Below are positions 11,224 through 25,108 of a DNA stretch of 64,000 nt, in pieces. The stretch spans positions 868,001-932,000 of the forward strand of contig JALIRH010000031.1 in assembly GCA_023055505.1 (NCBI GenBank). Direction: 5' to 3'. The stretch is from Callipepla californica brunnescens (taxonomy: Eukaryota > Chordata > Aves > Galliformes > Odontophoridae). The notes beneath the pieces are model-generated. The model was not told where the DNA came from. It was given only the letters and a program-made list of their open reading frames with translations, and did not search any database. A program made the position numbers and the translations under genes. Every line of letters begins with the position of its first letter. Positions within the stretch are counted from its first letter, which is position 1.

Positions 11224-12640
11224 AGGGAATTAGCTGATGCAGTCACCAAGCTACTTTCAAAGATATTTGAAAACTTGTGGCAGTTAGATGCAGTACCTGG
11301 TGGCAGAAAAAAAGGCAACATCACACCCACTTTTGAGTTGGCTAAAAAGGATGACCCTGCAAACTACTCACCTGTCAGTCTCACCTCCATGCTGGGAAAG
11401 ATGATGGAGCATGTCCTCCTGGAAGCTATGCTAAGGCATATGAAAGACAGGGAGGTGATACAAAAGAACCAGCATGACTTCACCAAGAACAAAGCCTGTC
11501 TGACCAACTTAGTGGCCTTTCATGATGGTATAACTGAATCAGTGGACAAGGGAAGAGCCACTGGTGTCATCTATCTGGACATTATTAAGGCATCTGACAC
11601 TGCACAACATCCTTCTGCCCAAATTGGAAAGATAATGATCTGATGGATGGACTGTTCAAAGTGGGCAAAGAACTGGCTGGAGGACTGAGTCTGGAGAATG
11701 GTGGTCAGTGGTTCAGTGTCAGAATGGAGATCAGTGATGAGTGGTGTACACAGGGGTCACTGCTGGGATCAATACTCTTTAATATGTGGGGTGCAGCTGA
11801 CACACTGATGCGACAACATGCCATTCATAGGGACCTAGACAGGCTTAAGCAGTGGGGCCACGAGGACCTCATGAAGTTCAACAAATCCAAGTGCAAGATA
11901 TTGCAACTCGGTCAAGGCAACATCCGCTACCAATACAAACTAGGAGATGAAAGGATAGAGCACAGCCCTGCCAAAAAAGACCTAGGGGTACTGGCAGATG
12001 GGAAGCTGGATATGAGCCAGCAGTGTTCCCTTGCAACCCCAAAAGCCAACTGTATCCTAAGCTGCATCCAAGGAAGTCTGTCTGGCTGGTCAAGTAAGGT
12101 AATCCTGCCCCTCTGCGTTGCTCTGGTGAGCCTCACCTGGAGCACTGCGTCCAGACATGGAGTCCTTAATACAGGTGAGACATGGATCTGTTGGAGAATG
12201 TCCAGAGGAGGGCCATAAAAAATGATCCGAGGGATCAAACACCTCTCTTATGAGGACAGGATAAGAGAGCTTGGGCTGTTCATCCTGGAGAAGAGAAGGT
12301 TCTGAGGTGACGTGATATCAGCCTTTCAGTATCTAGAGAGGAGCTATAGGAATGAAAGGGGCAGACTCTTTAGCAGAGTCTGTTGTGATAAAACAAGAGG
12401 AAATGTCTTCAAGCTTAAAGAGAGTAGATTTAGGCGATATATATAAGGAAAAAGTGTTTTAGAGTGAGGGTGGTGAGGCACTGGAAACCAGAGACGTCCC
12501 ATTCCTAGAGACTTTCAAGGCAAGGCTAGAACAGGCTCTGGGCAACCTGATATAGCTGCGCATAACCCTTATTGTAGGGAAGCTGGACTAGGAGACCGTT
12601 AAAGCTACCTTCAAACTCTAAGGATTCTATAATTCTACAA
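11224..12640 (+). mobile_element. CR1 LINE, plus strand, about 1.4 kb
   Basis: Begins in the region encoding RELAD and IFE of the reverse transcriptase N-terminus, then '[20 protein letters not shown]', '[11 protein letters not shown]' and 'VIYLDI' followed by a decayed catalytic aspartate region (family usual YLDFSKAFDTV). Part of the element around the second catalytic box is missing: the text passes from 'GSLLGSILFNM' straight to 'IHRDLDRLKQW'. The later frame at 11643-12218 has 'MKFNKSKCKILQLGQGN' and 'GVLADGKLDMSQQCSLA'. The 3' UTR ends with the octamer tail near 12636. Stops and frameshifts make it inactive. It is an older CR1 than the copy at 54-56 kb. Confidence 0.93.
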
Positions 12641-13202
12641 CCCTGGTACAGAAGGTTCATAAATGTACCATGAGGCTCCTAAAGGGACTTCTTCACAGCT
12701 GTGAAAGATATGAGGAAACATGAGGAAAATAAATAAATTTTGGCATCAGATCTGGGCATGGATTTTTTAAAGGAAAATGTGGCATGATTTTACAAGAACA
12801 AATCAGCAAGAGTACAGAGGCTGTTCAACAACAACAAAAAAGAACATAAAATGTATTACTAAAATATTACTTAGTATAGTATTAAACAGTACTACAGAGC
12901 CGTCAGAAGCCTGTTCCCACACAGCTTCCAAATATCAACATCTCTGTGCTTAGGCACATGTGATGTAGCACCACTGCACTGATAGAATGGAGGAGAAAAC
13001 AGTAAAATGTCCATTATTCAGTGTAGAGAGATAACACAGAAACCATTTTCTGTAAAAAACTGATGAAAGCTTCTAGCTATTTTGGATAAAAGCTGACAAA
13101 AATTGAAAATCATAACTGGAAAAGTACCCTAAATGCTCCAGATAGAGAGGGAGTGGCATTAAGCTGAAAATATGTTTGCTATCTCTTCCACGCTTTGTAG
13201 CA

Positions 13203-13238
13203 AATATATATATTTGCTATATAATATATATATATATT
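13203..13238. repeat. AT dinucleotide repeat
   Basis: Two blocks of alternating AT separated by 'ttgctatata'. The tract could extrude as a cruciform but otherwise looks like a common microsatellite. Confidence 0.8.
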
Positions 13239-16200
13239 CTTTTTAATACTGAAGTGCACTCATAAAAATATATGCATATATTTGTTTTTCAGTTGATTTC
13301 TAAGCACCCTGATACATTGCTACCACCTCCAGAAGATGGCACCAGTCACCTTTATTATTTTACAGAAAATCACATCTGACAATTACTTTTTCTTCACTTC
13401 ATTAATGCAAACAAAACCTTTCTGTTGTCCTGACTGACTCGTTTGCTTAATTTTCAGGAGGAAAAAAAAAAAAAAAGTAGGCTCTAAATGGTTTTCTCAA
13501 TTCACATCCACATTTACATATTCCGCAGCATTAGGGCTATTTCATTAAAACGTGTAACATCCTCACTGACAATGTAATTTTGTCTTACTGTAGTTTATAT
13601 GGAGAACAAAACAGACATATCCAGAACTTAAGAGCACCTGCTATAGGCTTTAACATAGTTATCTTAAGTACCATGACAGAACTGTAGTACTACTAGAAAT
13701 ACATTTAACTTTATACATTGCAGAAAGCAGCAAGACATTTGGAAGTTTTTCTCCCCAGCCTCCCCACTTTCCAGATTTGAGTGAATTCTGAGTACTTCTA
13801 TTAAGACAGAAAAGTAATTTCATGACTAACTTCTTGGCATCAATGTTCCTTTGGGGGATTTTAATAGAAGTATCTTGACCATTTTGTTAAGACAGAAAAG
13901 ACTCTGCAATGATTATTCAGGGATCACATTTGTAATTATAACTTTTCTAAAGTCAGGATCATGCATGACTATGGAGACCTTGCACACCTTCCCATTAAAA
14001 AAAAAAAAAAAAAGCTTTGCAACAGGAACTATATCCAAAAATATACATCAGGAAAAAAATATATTTTTGCAAATTCTGTTTTCGAATTTGAGAAACTTTC
14101 CTTCACTCACTAGTTGCTACCTGCAAATCCCTACAGTCATAATTATATACTTTTTAACTCCTCACTGTCTTATGATGCAGAGGACAAGCAATTCCTTCTT
14201 ATCACATCAAATTTTGATAGTTTGTTTTGTTGCATTTCTCATTCTTTTATTCCAAAACTCATAGCTGGAAGATCTTGCCATGTTTCCCCTACAGACAGAA
14301 GAGTTATTGGCAAAGTTAAATATAACACTTCAATAGTTCCTAAATAAGGGGCTAGATACTTAAAGTCACAAGTTGCCAGCACCTGCTGATAACACAGTCA
14401 GAATCAAGAAATACTTGCCATTTTACAGATTTTATCACAGTTTAATAAGAAATCTTGTTTATTCTTGTATTACTTCCCCTACAGGCCCTAGTAAAAAAAT
14501 ACTTTTACTCCCTTGGTCTGACTTTTGGCAAGCGTCTTGGCTGCTGTAAGAACTTATCTTGAATTCTTGAAAAGATTGATAGATTTTGGGAGATCCTCAA
14601 ATAAATAACATGACATTGCTAGAGAACACAGGACCAGTAAGTACAGAACCACAGTGTACCGTACCTCTACACCCACAGCCTGTCACACAATGTCATGCTC
14701 ATGTACAGCATGATCTGGAATACTGATAAAACCAGGACATTAACAAAAGGAAGGGAGGAAAGTCGATCAAAAGTCTTCCAGAATGGTGAATTTAATCGCA
14801 TACAGAATTTCCACAGCCATATATGTCAAGAATATCAGCTTATGGTTCTAATTCCTAATGGATATAGTTCTCACTCAAGGCCTACTTATGCTGTTGTAAA
14901 TGCTGTCTGTAATTTCAGACATACTATATCAAATCTGTTAGCCTTGGCAATTTCAGCTTTTAGCAGTCCCAGAATTAAAACAATTATTTATTTTTCCTCC
15001 AAGGAACATTGCATTACAGAAGATGAATATTTCCATAAACGTCAACAACATAAACTCAGCCACAGTATATTTCAGTTCTCACTTTTAAACCATTTGATAT
15101 TTTATCATGAGGGCTATGATCTGAATTTCAACATATTCTGACTCCAGATTAGATATGACAGTCTTCAAAAAAATCTCTACTGCATTTTAGACATTGCCCT
15201 GCTAGCTTCAATCCGGCATATTTACATGCAACATGTACAGATCACTAACATATTTCTGAAGCATACCTTCCCCCTCTGCCTTTTTTATTTAAATATGATC
15301 TGCAACAAACTATCCAAATCTTAACTAATCACTTTCAACAAGATTAAATTACTGCATCTCAACAGTATTACACAACCTTTCTAATGTATATACTATCTTA
15401 TGAACAACTCTGTTTTCCTACAGATGCACAGAAAACTTGTGAGCCAGAGAGAGAAAAGACTTTATATACTTCAAAAAATAAACATGTAGGAAAAAAAAAG
15501 AAAAAAAAGATAGCTAAGTTTGATATTCTAGAGCTGCATGTGAAACAAAGCAAGAAGAGGTATCAGGCTATAAATATTCTTCACAGAAACTTACACAGTG
15601 GCTTAATATAAAAAGCAGAATGCAATGGATTATCAACAGTGCCCCATGCAGTGAGTATCTAGGAGAACAATACAAATGGTTTTCTCTGTTATATGTATTA
15701 ATGTGACACATATTCTTTTATTTCTAGATTTCTATATTTAAAATATTTTTTCTTTTTTTTTTTTTTTTCTTGTTAACAATCAGTAAATGTCCTAGTTGTA
15801 CCTCTTATCATGGCTATTGGAACTCCCAGACTAAACAGAAATTTCTTTTCATCTGATTGTCTTGCAGTCCTACCAGACCACAGTTTTCAAAATTTTCTTT
15901 ACTTCAGAAAAACTTGAAGTTACGTTTCCTTTTTGTGTGGAGACTTCTAGTTGCTAAAACAGAAGTTGACATAAAGAAGTTGACAAAACCATGACCAGGT
16001 CTCGATCCTCACTCTGTAAATACAAGTAGGGTCCAGATTTCTCATAAGTTTCACAGAGAAGTTAGAATGAGTTGAGATGTTTTCTCAAAGATGCGCAAAG
16101 AGAATAAGAACAGAGAGAGGAGGTGGAGATTTTTGTGCATTCTTAAATAGCTGGGGTTTAGGGTATGTGGTGTTATCCACCTGTGTGGAAACACCATACT

Positions 16201-16800
16201 TCAGCTGTACTGAAAGCAGAACCTCAGCAAAAGCCTTTACAAGACACTGGCACCAGCATGCACTGAAGACAGGAGACCAGAGTGATCCTTTTCTGAAAAA
16301 TTAACATCAGTGCTGTAATATCGGTTCTGTGTAAAATCTACATAATCTTATGCTGAATTTGAAATGTGTCTGTAACAAGAATTGTATGCAGAGCGAGCAG
16401 GCAAATACTAATTGTAAAAATCACCAAAGGTCTTCATGCATTTTAATCTAGCCATGAAAGAATCAGAACTGATGTGATAAAAGGTAACTTAAATAGCAGG
16501 ATTTACTTTAAAATTGCCTAGAATTATTTCACATTTACTTCTATAAATTAATGCTACTCGGCTCAGTAAATTGTTTTCTCTTCCTCAGTGGGAATGAAGT
16601 ATTAGAATCTCACTCTAACTCTCAAATAATGAAAAGTCATGATATAACAGCTCTCATCTTGAAAAGAAGGATGCAAACTAAAGTCTTCACTGTAGCAATT
16701 TGGAAGCATTTCCAATGAACATTTCACTGAAAGTCAGCTGAACTGATACAGAACTGTTCATTTGAAATGAAGAGATACAGAGTTTCAGTTCTGAGAAGAC

Positions 16801-16867
16801 AAGGGGAATAAAGGAAATAAAGGGAATGAGGGGAATAAGGGGAATGAGGGGAATAAGGGGAAAAAAA
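16801..16867 (+). repeat. 9-bp purine minisatellite (AGGGGAATR, about 7 copies)
   Basis: Seven consecutive 9-base units of the form AGGGGAATA or AGGGGAATG, the early ones degenerate and the later ones near perfect with A and G alternating at position 9, followed by an A run. One strand is almost pure purine. Read on the minus strand it gives a repeated PLI peptide, which explains the two short minus-strand frames here. They are not genes. Confidence 0.92.
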
Positions 16868-17269
16868 CACAATTACCTCAATTATAACAGTGTATTGTCT
16901 TTCGGATGAACTGTTACACATATGGAAGTACAGGTTTCCAAGACACAGCCCAACACTGTCTGCTTATGGGAAGCAGAGAACAATTCTGTCATTTTTATTT
17001 CATACAATCTCTACCTGGTTTTGCTTTTGTTTTGCTTGTTTACTTTTAATTGAAATGCTTCTCATTTCAACCCATAGACTACTTTAATTATATTTTCTTT
17101 CTCTGTTGTTTTGAGGAGAGGGAGTCAGAAAGCAGTGTTCCAGAGCTTAGATAGCCATTAGGGTGAAACCACTACATAAGGGCTATGAAGGCTGACACTG
17201 TACAGAGGACAGCTCAAAAGAATCTCACAGATGTATTGAAATAGTTGATGAGGGGAAATAAAGTGAAGC

Positions 17270-17530
17270 AAAGTTATTCTCACTGATGCTCAGTATTCCA
17301 ACAAAAGGCAGTGGTTACAGACAAAGGTAAAAGAAATTCCACTCAAACAGAAGGAAATACCTTTTTTAATTGTGAGGGTGCATAAGCTGCCCAGAGATGT
17401 GCTGGTGGAGGGTCCATGCTTTGAGACACTTGGAAAGCCATCTGAATATGTTTCTAAGCAACCCACTGAAGCTGGCCTTGCTTTGAGCATTAGGGTTATA
17501 TTCGTAAAGCTCCAGAAATGCCTACCAGCA
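17270..17530 (+). mobile_element. CR1 LINE 3' remnant, plus strand, old
   Basis: A diverged copy of the CR1 3' UTR. 'attgtgagggtgcataagct' followed by 'gcccagagatgtgctggtgg', then 'ctgaatatgtttctaagcaa' and 'ctttgagcattagggtta', follow the order of the CR1 tail (ACTGTGAGGGTG, GCCCAGAGAGGT, GACCTTG, TTGGACTA). The octamer tail is no longer visible. Confidence 0.65.
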
Positions 17531-20500
17531 TGAATAATGCTCTGGCTGCATGATCTCTCACAAAATGACTTTGACGACACTTCATTATTACTTCTGATGA
17601 AAACAAAATTGCTTTAAAGAAATTGCTTTATAACTATTTTAGAGGCTATAAAAAACTCTAGAATAAGATGAAACTTCATCCTAAGCAAAGGCTGAATTCT
17701 TATGGAAACAAGATGGCCCCACTCCAGTAAGAATACTATGATTTTGAGGGTTACAGTTAAAATAAGTTGGGACCGAGCTATTACTTCCTATCAGTTTCCT
17801 TTTAACAATTTATTCAAGGGTAGAAAGAGATTACTTTTTTTTACACCTATGTAAACTGTAAGAAAATCTAACCTACTATAAATGGTGAAATGGTTTCTTG
17901 AGGGTCCTTTCACAAACCCTTAATTATGGAACACACCAGAATGAGTGGTTCAGTGCTGCAAAAGAGCAGATTATGCTAATGTTGACTGAGGGCCTCAGTG
18001 GCAGCCTGATTAGTCTACAAGGCTTTTCTAGATGCTACAGGATCAAAAATTCTCTTTCAAAATGACACAATTTCAGATACCAAGTTGAGGATAAAAAAAA
18101 AATGCTACTGAACAGAGACCATCTCTGTCTGTAAGGTTGAGTATCCAAAGGAGCTTTAGTCTGGAAGTGTTGGCCTAAAAGGATGCTTGCTTTTACTGCA
18201 AGTCCTGTGGTTTAATGTATAAAACAGTCCAAAAGGTTAGGAACACAATATCATTATGCTGTATGTAAAACTAGTTCATCAAAAAAGCACAAAGGGGCCC
18301 ATTATGTCTCTTAATATCTTTAGAGATCCCAGAGCAGAGAAGGCCAATGCCCAAGAACACATTAATGTGGCACAACTCAGAGTCACCCTCTCACAAGTTC
18401 TTTGTAGGGGAAACAGTAAGTCAGTTTGTACTTCAAGTTTTGGTTTCTGCAGCATCAGCTTGCAGAGTGAAATGGAAAAAAAATTTCTGGGGGTGAAACC
18501 TGCCTATATGCAGTAAAATACCAGGCAGGTCTGCCTAAGCACAATCGTTAATTGTGAGCTGTAATGGTGAAAGCCATAGCCACTTCCCTTTTGCCATGTG
18601 CTGGATGGAGGTCTAATGGTCACAAGGACCCTGGCACATCCATTTCCATCTGAGGAAATCAAAAAGAAAAAGATTCATTGCAGGAAATCCAAATAACTAA
18701 GCTTCTTCCCTTGTTTTTTTTTTCTGTTTGTGTAACCCATACCATTTACGCAGACCACAAATAAATTGCTAAAATATTTTTCCTCAGAATAAGTGGATAC
18801 ATCTGTGCATTATCAATACGCCCTTATGAAGATTTTTTAGATCCTGAAAAAAATGAAACCCTAAAATGAAACCCACAGATCATTAAGATCTATTTCAAAA
18901 CCATCACTACTGACGAACAGTAGAAGGCTTAAAAGCAGCACCAAACAACGGAGCCCATAGTTTGGTAGGAATAAATTAATAAAAACATATGCTCCGTGTC
19001 AGGATACTTGTGTTCCCCTGGAAGCATGCCAGCATTTTAAAACCCCTTTTGAATTTTTGCCCACTGTTTTACAAGAATAAAGCATAACTACAGAATGCAA
19101 AAGTTGGTATTAAATAATTAGGGTGAGACAGGAAAACAACAATAAATACACTTTCCTCCCCCATATTCTTCAAAATAGCTACAATATTACCACAATGTAA
19201 TTACAATTACATCCTTTACCTGCTTGGAGAAAGGACACACACAAAATGACCTAGTCTACACTTCCACACTGGTTTTAGCAATAAACTATGTTGGGGTTTT
19301 TTTTCATGGTTTGTTTTGGTTTGTTGTTTAAATACACACACTCAACAAGTTTCAGAGCTCAGATTTTCAAAGTTTTTTTTACTACAGGACAGTGTAGTAG
19401 GAGTATCTGGATCATCTTTAGAAAACAATCCTTGAAATACTTTTGACACTTTCCGGTAGTGGAACATAAAATTTACATAGTGACAGGATTGAAACTCTTT
19501 GCTCTTTATTGCTTATTTAGAAGAATATTTGTCTTCTTATTATCTGATTACTTTAAGCTTAATATCTTGGCAGCTGAGCTTCTTGAAATAGACTGCAAGT
19601 CAGATAAATATTACTTGTAATGCCAAGGTAACACAGATGGTTAAATTAAACCATGTAATGCTCTGATGAGCTCTTTCCTTGCAATGAGCCCTCAGCAGAG
19701 ACCTTCTGCACTGGATAACAGTGCTAACACATTAATGTTTATAAACAATTTAGCAGCACAGCCTCTGAACACTCTTGCACAAAATGAGAGGTAACAAATT
19801 TACTTTCTAACATAAATATATCAGAGCTTAGCATGCAACAATGCATTTTTTTTACTGACTACATTTTATGAGCATAAACAGTTACAGGGAGGAAGCTTAA
19901 GAAATATTAGCTTTGCTCAAACCTTTATAATCACATCTTTACTCCAAGTTATACAGCCTGATGTGCATAACAAGCACTATGCACATTCATCACAATTAAA
20001 ATAATAAAATGATTTTTTAAAGCTCCTATTGATTAAGTATGCTTTCAGTAAGCGTAATGGTTTTTGAAATAAGAATCATCACCTTTGCTCTATATAAATT
20101 ACCTTTTCATGTGCTAATTCATACTGTTTCAGCAATTTATCCATTTCAACCATTAAATCAGTTCAATACTATTTACTGTTCTGGGGGAAAAAAAGAATGA
20201 AATGCACTTCAGAGAAGCAAGGTCATAAGGTAAGGAAACAATGTAATATGTAAATGGTGAAAAAAATGTATATAAATAATTCTAGTGGGATATTTTATTC
20301 TCACAGCAACCAGCTTTTATTTTTAAGTCTGCTTTGATAAAAAAAATACTTGTGTAGAATATTGTAAAGTGTTTCTTCATTGTGGTCATACTATTACTGA
20401 GCTGTTGGCTGAAAACAAACAAAAAAAAAGCCGGAGCACTAACGAGGAAATTTATAGCAGTAAGAAGCATAATGGGAAATATTTGAAAGAAATGGAGAAA

Positions 20501-23500
20501 ATAATTACATGCAATCTTACAAACTATAGTTTGTAGCCGTGATTTTCATTAGGATAGCTGAGGTAACACATGAGGAAGACAGATTCTTCATATTACAAGT
20601 ACAAACTAGGTTTACTTTAACTTCAGCAAGCTCTCAACTTAGTCAGCTCCTGGAAGTGGAAGCAAGAGCCACAAAGGCACATGTAAAATCCTGCCCAGCC
20701 AACAGTAGTGAAGTGGCCACCTTTGCTGTCTGCCTTCTGCTGATATAAAGCAGTTTCAGTGAGGACAATGAACAGCAAATTACATGGTTTTCCATGTACT
20801 TATTGACTAAAAAAATACTTTTTTGTTTGTTTGTTTGTTTGTTTGTTGTTTGTACGTTACATGTCTTAATGGAGACACTGAAAAATTGCATAAAAATAAA
20901 ATATAAGCCACCCCCAAGGAATTGTCACTCATCAGTAATGAAAAGAGAATTTTGCTAAAAGACCACTGCATCTGTTTTGACAGCTCTGAGGTGTCCAGAC
21001 TTCTTAGGATCACGCAGAGTGATAAAGAAATTACATGTCTCTGGTAACTCTAGCATTTCTACACAACACTAAAACATTAATAAAAATAAAAATAAAACAC
21101 TGCCAGGTTTGAGTGACTGGCCTTTTTGGGTCAGTTTGGGAATATCCCTCAAAGGTATCACACAGTTTCCTCTGTAGCATTCAAATGACATCACATAAGT
21201 CATTTAGAAGTATAAACATTAGTTCCAGATACACATACCATGGCAATGTTCACATAATATCTTCTGATGATGTTCAATTATTGTCATAATTCCTCTGGCA
21301 GGGCATCTCATGCTATCTTGTGCAGACAGATCTCCTTTGCTGCATGGAAGGTCTAGTTCTCCTATTTGTCACTCGTTTCATCTGTCCCATCACAAATTCC
21401 ATTCTCATTTTCACGGACCTGAGTGACACTAGCATCCTTCCAGAAGTACTCACACAGAGAAAAGAACAGAAAACAAGATCTGCCCTAGAAGACAGGGTGG
21501 GAGCCATCCTCTGAGAGCAGAATTTATGCATTTCAGTACGTACCATCTTTGATTCAGTATGAAGATTCATAGTTGTCAAACTTGTATCACAAATGACAGT
21601 GTCTGCCTCTACAAGTAGTCTGGCATTTTATGTAATGGCACTATTTATTCAAGCCAAATATATGTCAGTTTTCAAGAAAATTTTTGAATTATAACTTGTT
21701 TCAATAAAAGCAACGGACTAAAGAGAAAAGATACGTATATGTGGGAGTCTGTAGACATTTAAACGCAAATGACAATCAAAAGGCTGCTTGGAGAACATAA
21801 ATGCCATACCTCAATCTTGTTTGGCCTCTCTGATTCTGTTCTATAACAGAGTTACACTTCTGTAAATGCAGATAGGTGCTGTTCTTCAAAGTGCGGGATT
21901 ATCAGCATCCCTGTTAGCTGTTAGTACTACGTATCTGTTTTTCTGAATCTCCAAGAGACACCATTAACAGCAACAACAACAAATTCTAGATTTTTTCATG
22001 CAGTTATTCAAAAAGAGCAGCTATTTTTTTTTCCAGTACACTTAGGACATTTGAAAAACAAAACAAAACAAAGTCAGATGAACCAAACAGCCTCCTTGGA
22101 TTAAAAGTGCCAAAATTCTGGACAAAGGGGAAGGGGAAGTATAGTAAATTTTATCTCTTTTGACTGAAATAAAAAGATTGATACAGTGCCACAGAGCAAG
22201 AGATTAGAGAAGGAACAGGAGATTCTAAAGATTACTAAAGAAAGTCAAAACAAGAGCATGAAAGGGTAGCTAGGAACAAAAATGCATCAGCTGAGGGGGA
22301 GGTAATGACCAGACTTCCTTATGTATCATCTTGTTCCAAAGCCTCATCTGCTGCCTTAAGCAAAAATCCATGCCAGTAACATTGATCACATTTATCAATG
22401 ACATTTCTGGAAAGCACATCACACACACAGAAATACCTGTAGAATATATTCAAATCAGTAAACAACAGAAAGATCACAGTAAAAAACGCAAGGCCATACA
22501 CTGAACTTTTATTAAGTGACAAGGGGAATTAGATGGCAAAACTATAAACCACCATATTTTAGGATATGTTAGGAAAGACACTTTAAGGACCTAAAGTAAT
22601 TTTGGAACTCTGTAGAAGTTCTTGTATCCTTTTAACCATTTATATGTAAAAAGGATTTGCACAGTTCAGGGTCAGCACAGAAGGGCTGTTGAGGGACAAA
22701 GATCTTGGAAGAAGAGAACCTGATTAGCTCCTACCTGTCACTCAATAATAATGCCAAAAAGATAATCCCTATCTCATCTAAGGACAGATATCAAAACAAA
22801 AACAAATAGGTCAACAAAAATAAACTGAAATCAAACTGAGAGTAATTGCCAACCACTTGATGCAAAACTACACAATGGCTCTTAAAGTGAAGTTCAATAC
22901 AACTGGGAGGACAAAATGTACTGCTTAAAATAATAGAAAAACATACGGAGTAATCCAGGAGGCAACTTCCACACTTTCAGTGAATAATGAACTCCTAGTT
23001 TCAGAGGAGAACATCAGGCCACCAAGCATACGTGCATAAACAATCTTCAGAATGAACAGCTGATCCCTCTCGGATTTCCCATTTGTGCTATAGAACTTAC
23101 TTTTGACAGGGAAAGAAGCAAAGTTAGTCCCAGATAAATATCAAATAAACATACAAGCAAAACAAAAAACAACCTCCCTCAAAAAAAAAAAAAAATACAA
23201 GCACATAAAAACAGAAAGAAAAAACAACTGCTTACAATTTTTGTTCTCATATAGCTGATATTAAGCCAGCTAAGTTTTAACACTGCAGTTTCTATCTCAT
23301 AGCACTGTACATTAGTCACTGAATTTTTGTCCACATTAAAAAAGCTCTCAGCAGTTGATCACTGCCACCAGGACCCTAAAGAAAAATGTCTATAACTGTG
23401 ACAGTTATGTACTTAAATTAAGCTCCCAAGAAAAAATTTATCCAAGTGAGCTAGTGAGCCTAAGATAAGCCACCAGGTAGCTCTCAGAGTTGCACAGTCA

Positions 23501-23639
23501 TATGTGAACTGGGAAATTATAAGAAATTTATTTCTAACCCACTTCTAGATTTTCACTTGATATATCCAAGCACAAGGGACAAGCCCAAACTGCATTTTTC
23601 TCATAGACCTGTACACCAGCCCTAATTTTCTCGTAATGT
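17531..23639. other. AT-rich non-coding stretch, repeat-poor
   Basis: Six kilobases without a recognised transposon. It contains a TTTG tetranucleotide repeat at 20.82 kb. A minus-strand frame at 21313-21579 has a GTACGT donor-like motif at about 21543, but no convincing acceptor or homology. The part around 19.55-20.1 kb looks complex and non-repetitive and could be conserved non-coding DNA, which cannot be tested by eye. Confidence 0.55.
20820..20847. repeat. TTTG tetranucleotide repeat
   Basis: Six to seven TTTG units. It is short and variable, and the minus-strand peptide it encodes (TNKQTNKQ) is an artefact. Confidence 0.9.
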
Positions 23640-25108
23640 CTCGTTCAGCTCCAGGCTCCAGGGTCCTGAAGGAACTCATTCATGCCATTGCCAAGTCACT
23701 TTCTATTCTATTTGAAAAGTCATGGTTGTAAGGCAAAGAGCCCTGTGACTGGAAAATAGAAACACCACTGCCATTTTCAAGAGAGGGAGAAAGGAAGACC
23801 AGGGGAATAGTAGACCACTGAGCCTTATCTCTGCATAGAAAGGTCATGGAACATGTCCTCCTGGAAGAGATGTTAAGGCACACGGGGTGAGGAAGTGATC
23901 CATAACATTTAGCACACCCTCACCAAGGGCAGATCATGCCTGATCAATCTGGTGGTAGCCAATTATGATGGAGTGATGGCACTGGTGGACAAAAAAGAAC
24001 AGCTGATGTCATTTACTTAGACTTGTGCAAGCCCTTTGGCATCATTGGAGAAAAACAGATCTGAAGGCTGGACTCTTCAGTGGAAACAGAATTTTTTGGA
24101 TGGTTGCAGCAAGAGAGTTTTGGTCAATGACTCTATGTCCAGGTACAGATTAGTGATGAGTACTGACCCTCAGGGGTCTGTCTGGGGTCATCTTCAATGT
24201 CTTTATCAATGACCTAAAGAGTGGGATTGAGTGTGCTACACTAAGTCTGCAGATGGCACTAAGCTGAGTGATGCAATTAATACAGTAGAAGGAAGGGATA
24301 TCATCCAAAGAGACCTGGACAGACTTGAAAAAGTAAGCTCATGGGAAATTAATGTGATTCAACAAGGCCAAGTGTAAGGCCTTGTGTTGTGGTAATCTTA
24401 GATCTAAGTGTGCAGACTTAGAGAAAGCCATTGAAAGCAGTCCTGCTACGAAGGACTTGGAGTCCTGGTGGAGAAGAAGCTAGGCATGAGCCAGTAGTAC
24501 ATGCTTGCAGTCTGGAAGGTGAACTGCATTCTGGCCTGCATCAAAAGAGGTGACCAGCAGGGTGAAGGAGGTGATTGTCTCTGCTCTACACTTGTGAGAC
24601 CCCACCAGAGTACTGTGTCCAGGCTTAGGCTCCCAACACAAGAAATACTTAGAATGGTTGGAGTAAGTCTAGAAGAGATCACAAAGATGATCACAGGGCT
24701 GGAACAGTTTTCCTAAGAAAAGTAGAGAGTTAGGCTTGTTTAGCTTGGAGAAGAGAACGTTTCAGGGAGACCTCACTGAGGCCTTCTAGTACTTATAAAA
24801 AAAATGATGGAGAGCAACTTTTTACACTATTTGATAATAATAGGACAAGAAGGAGTGGTTTAAAACCGTAATTGAGAATAATTAAATTATGTATTAGGAG
24901 GAAATGTTTTAACCAAAGGGTAGTAAAGCAAAGGCACAGAGAAGCTGTGGATGCCCATCCCTGGAAGAGTTCAGGGCTGGGCTGGATGCAGCCCTGGGCA
25001 CCTTGATCTAGTGGGTGTCAACCCTGCCTATGTCAGGGGTTTGGAACTAGATGATATTTATGGACCCTCCCAATGCAAGCCCTTCTATGATGATTCTATG
25101 ATTCAGTG
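23640..25108 (+). mobile_element. CR1 LINE, plus strand, about 1.47 kb
   Basis: An old CR1 copy from the early reverse transcriptase region to the 3' tail. Recognisable blocks in order: 'aaaggtcatggaacatgtcc' then 'tcctggaagagatgttaagg', 'caatctggtggtagccaatt', 'catttacttagacttgtgca' (decayed YLDFSKAF), 'gtctttatcaatgacctaaa', 'tctgcagatggcactaagct' (decayed ADDTKL), 'atgagccagtagtacatgct' and the 3' UTR. It ends in 'tgattctatgattc' near 25105. Reading frames are broken many times. Confidence 0.9.

Larger units (their letters stand above)
12641..17269. other. AT-rich non-coding stretch
   Basis: Contains AT-alternating DNA near 13205-13238, short A runs near 13460 and 13998, a T run near 15752 and the 9-bp minisatellite at 16.8 kb. 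Frames of 137 codons (13851-14264) and 148 codons (14695-15141) are open but lack domains, codon bias and splice context. They fall within chance expectation for AT-rich DNA of this length. Confidence 0.6.

Noticed and set aside
13851..14264. 137-codon plus-strand open frame
   Set aside because: Includes a lysine run encoded by an A homopolymer and has no domain. Chance frame.
14695..15141. 148-codon plus-strand open frame
   Set aside because: Same reasoning: no recognisable domain and ordinary composition.
16687..16921. Two minus-strand frames with PLIPLIP-type repeats
   Set aside because: The peptide repeat is simply the translation of the 9-bp minisatellite.
21313..21612. Possible minus-strand exon ending at a GTACGT donor near 21543
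   Set aside because: One donor-like motif only. The upstream acceptor lacks a pyrimidine tract, and the peptide resembles nothing I know.
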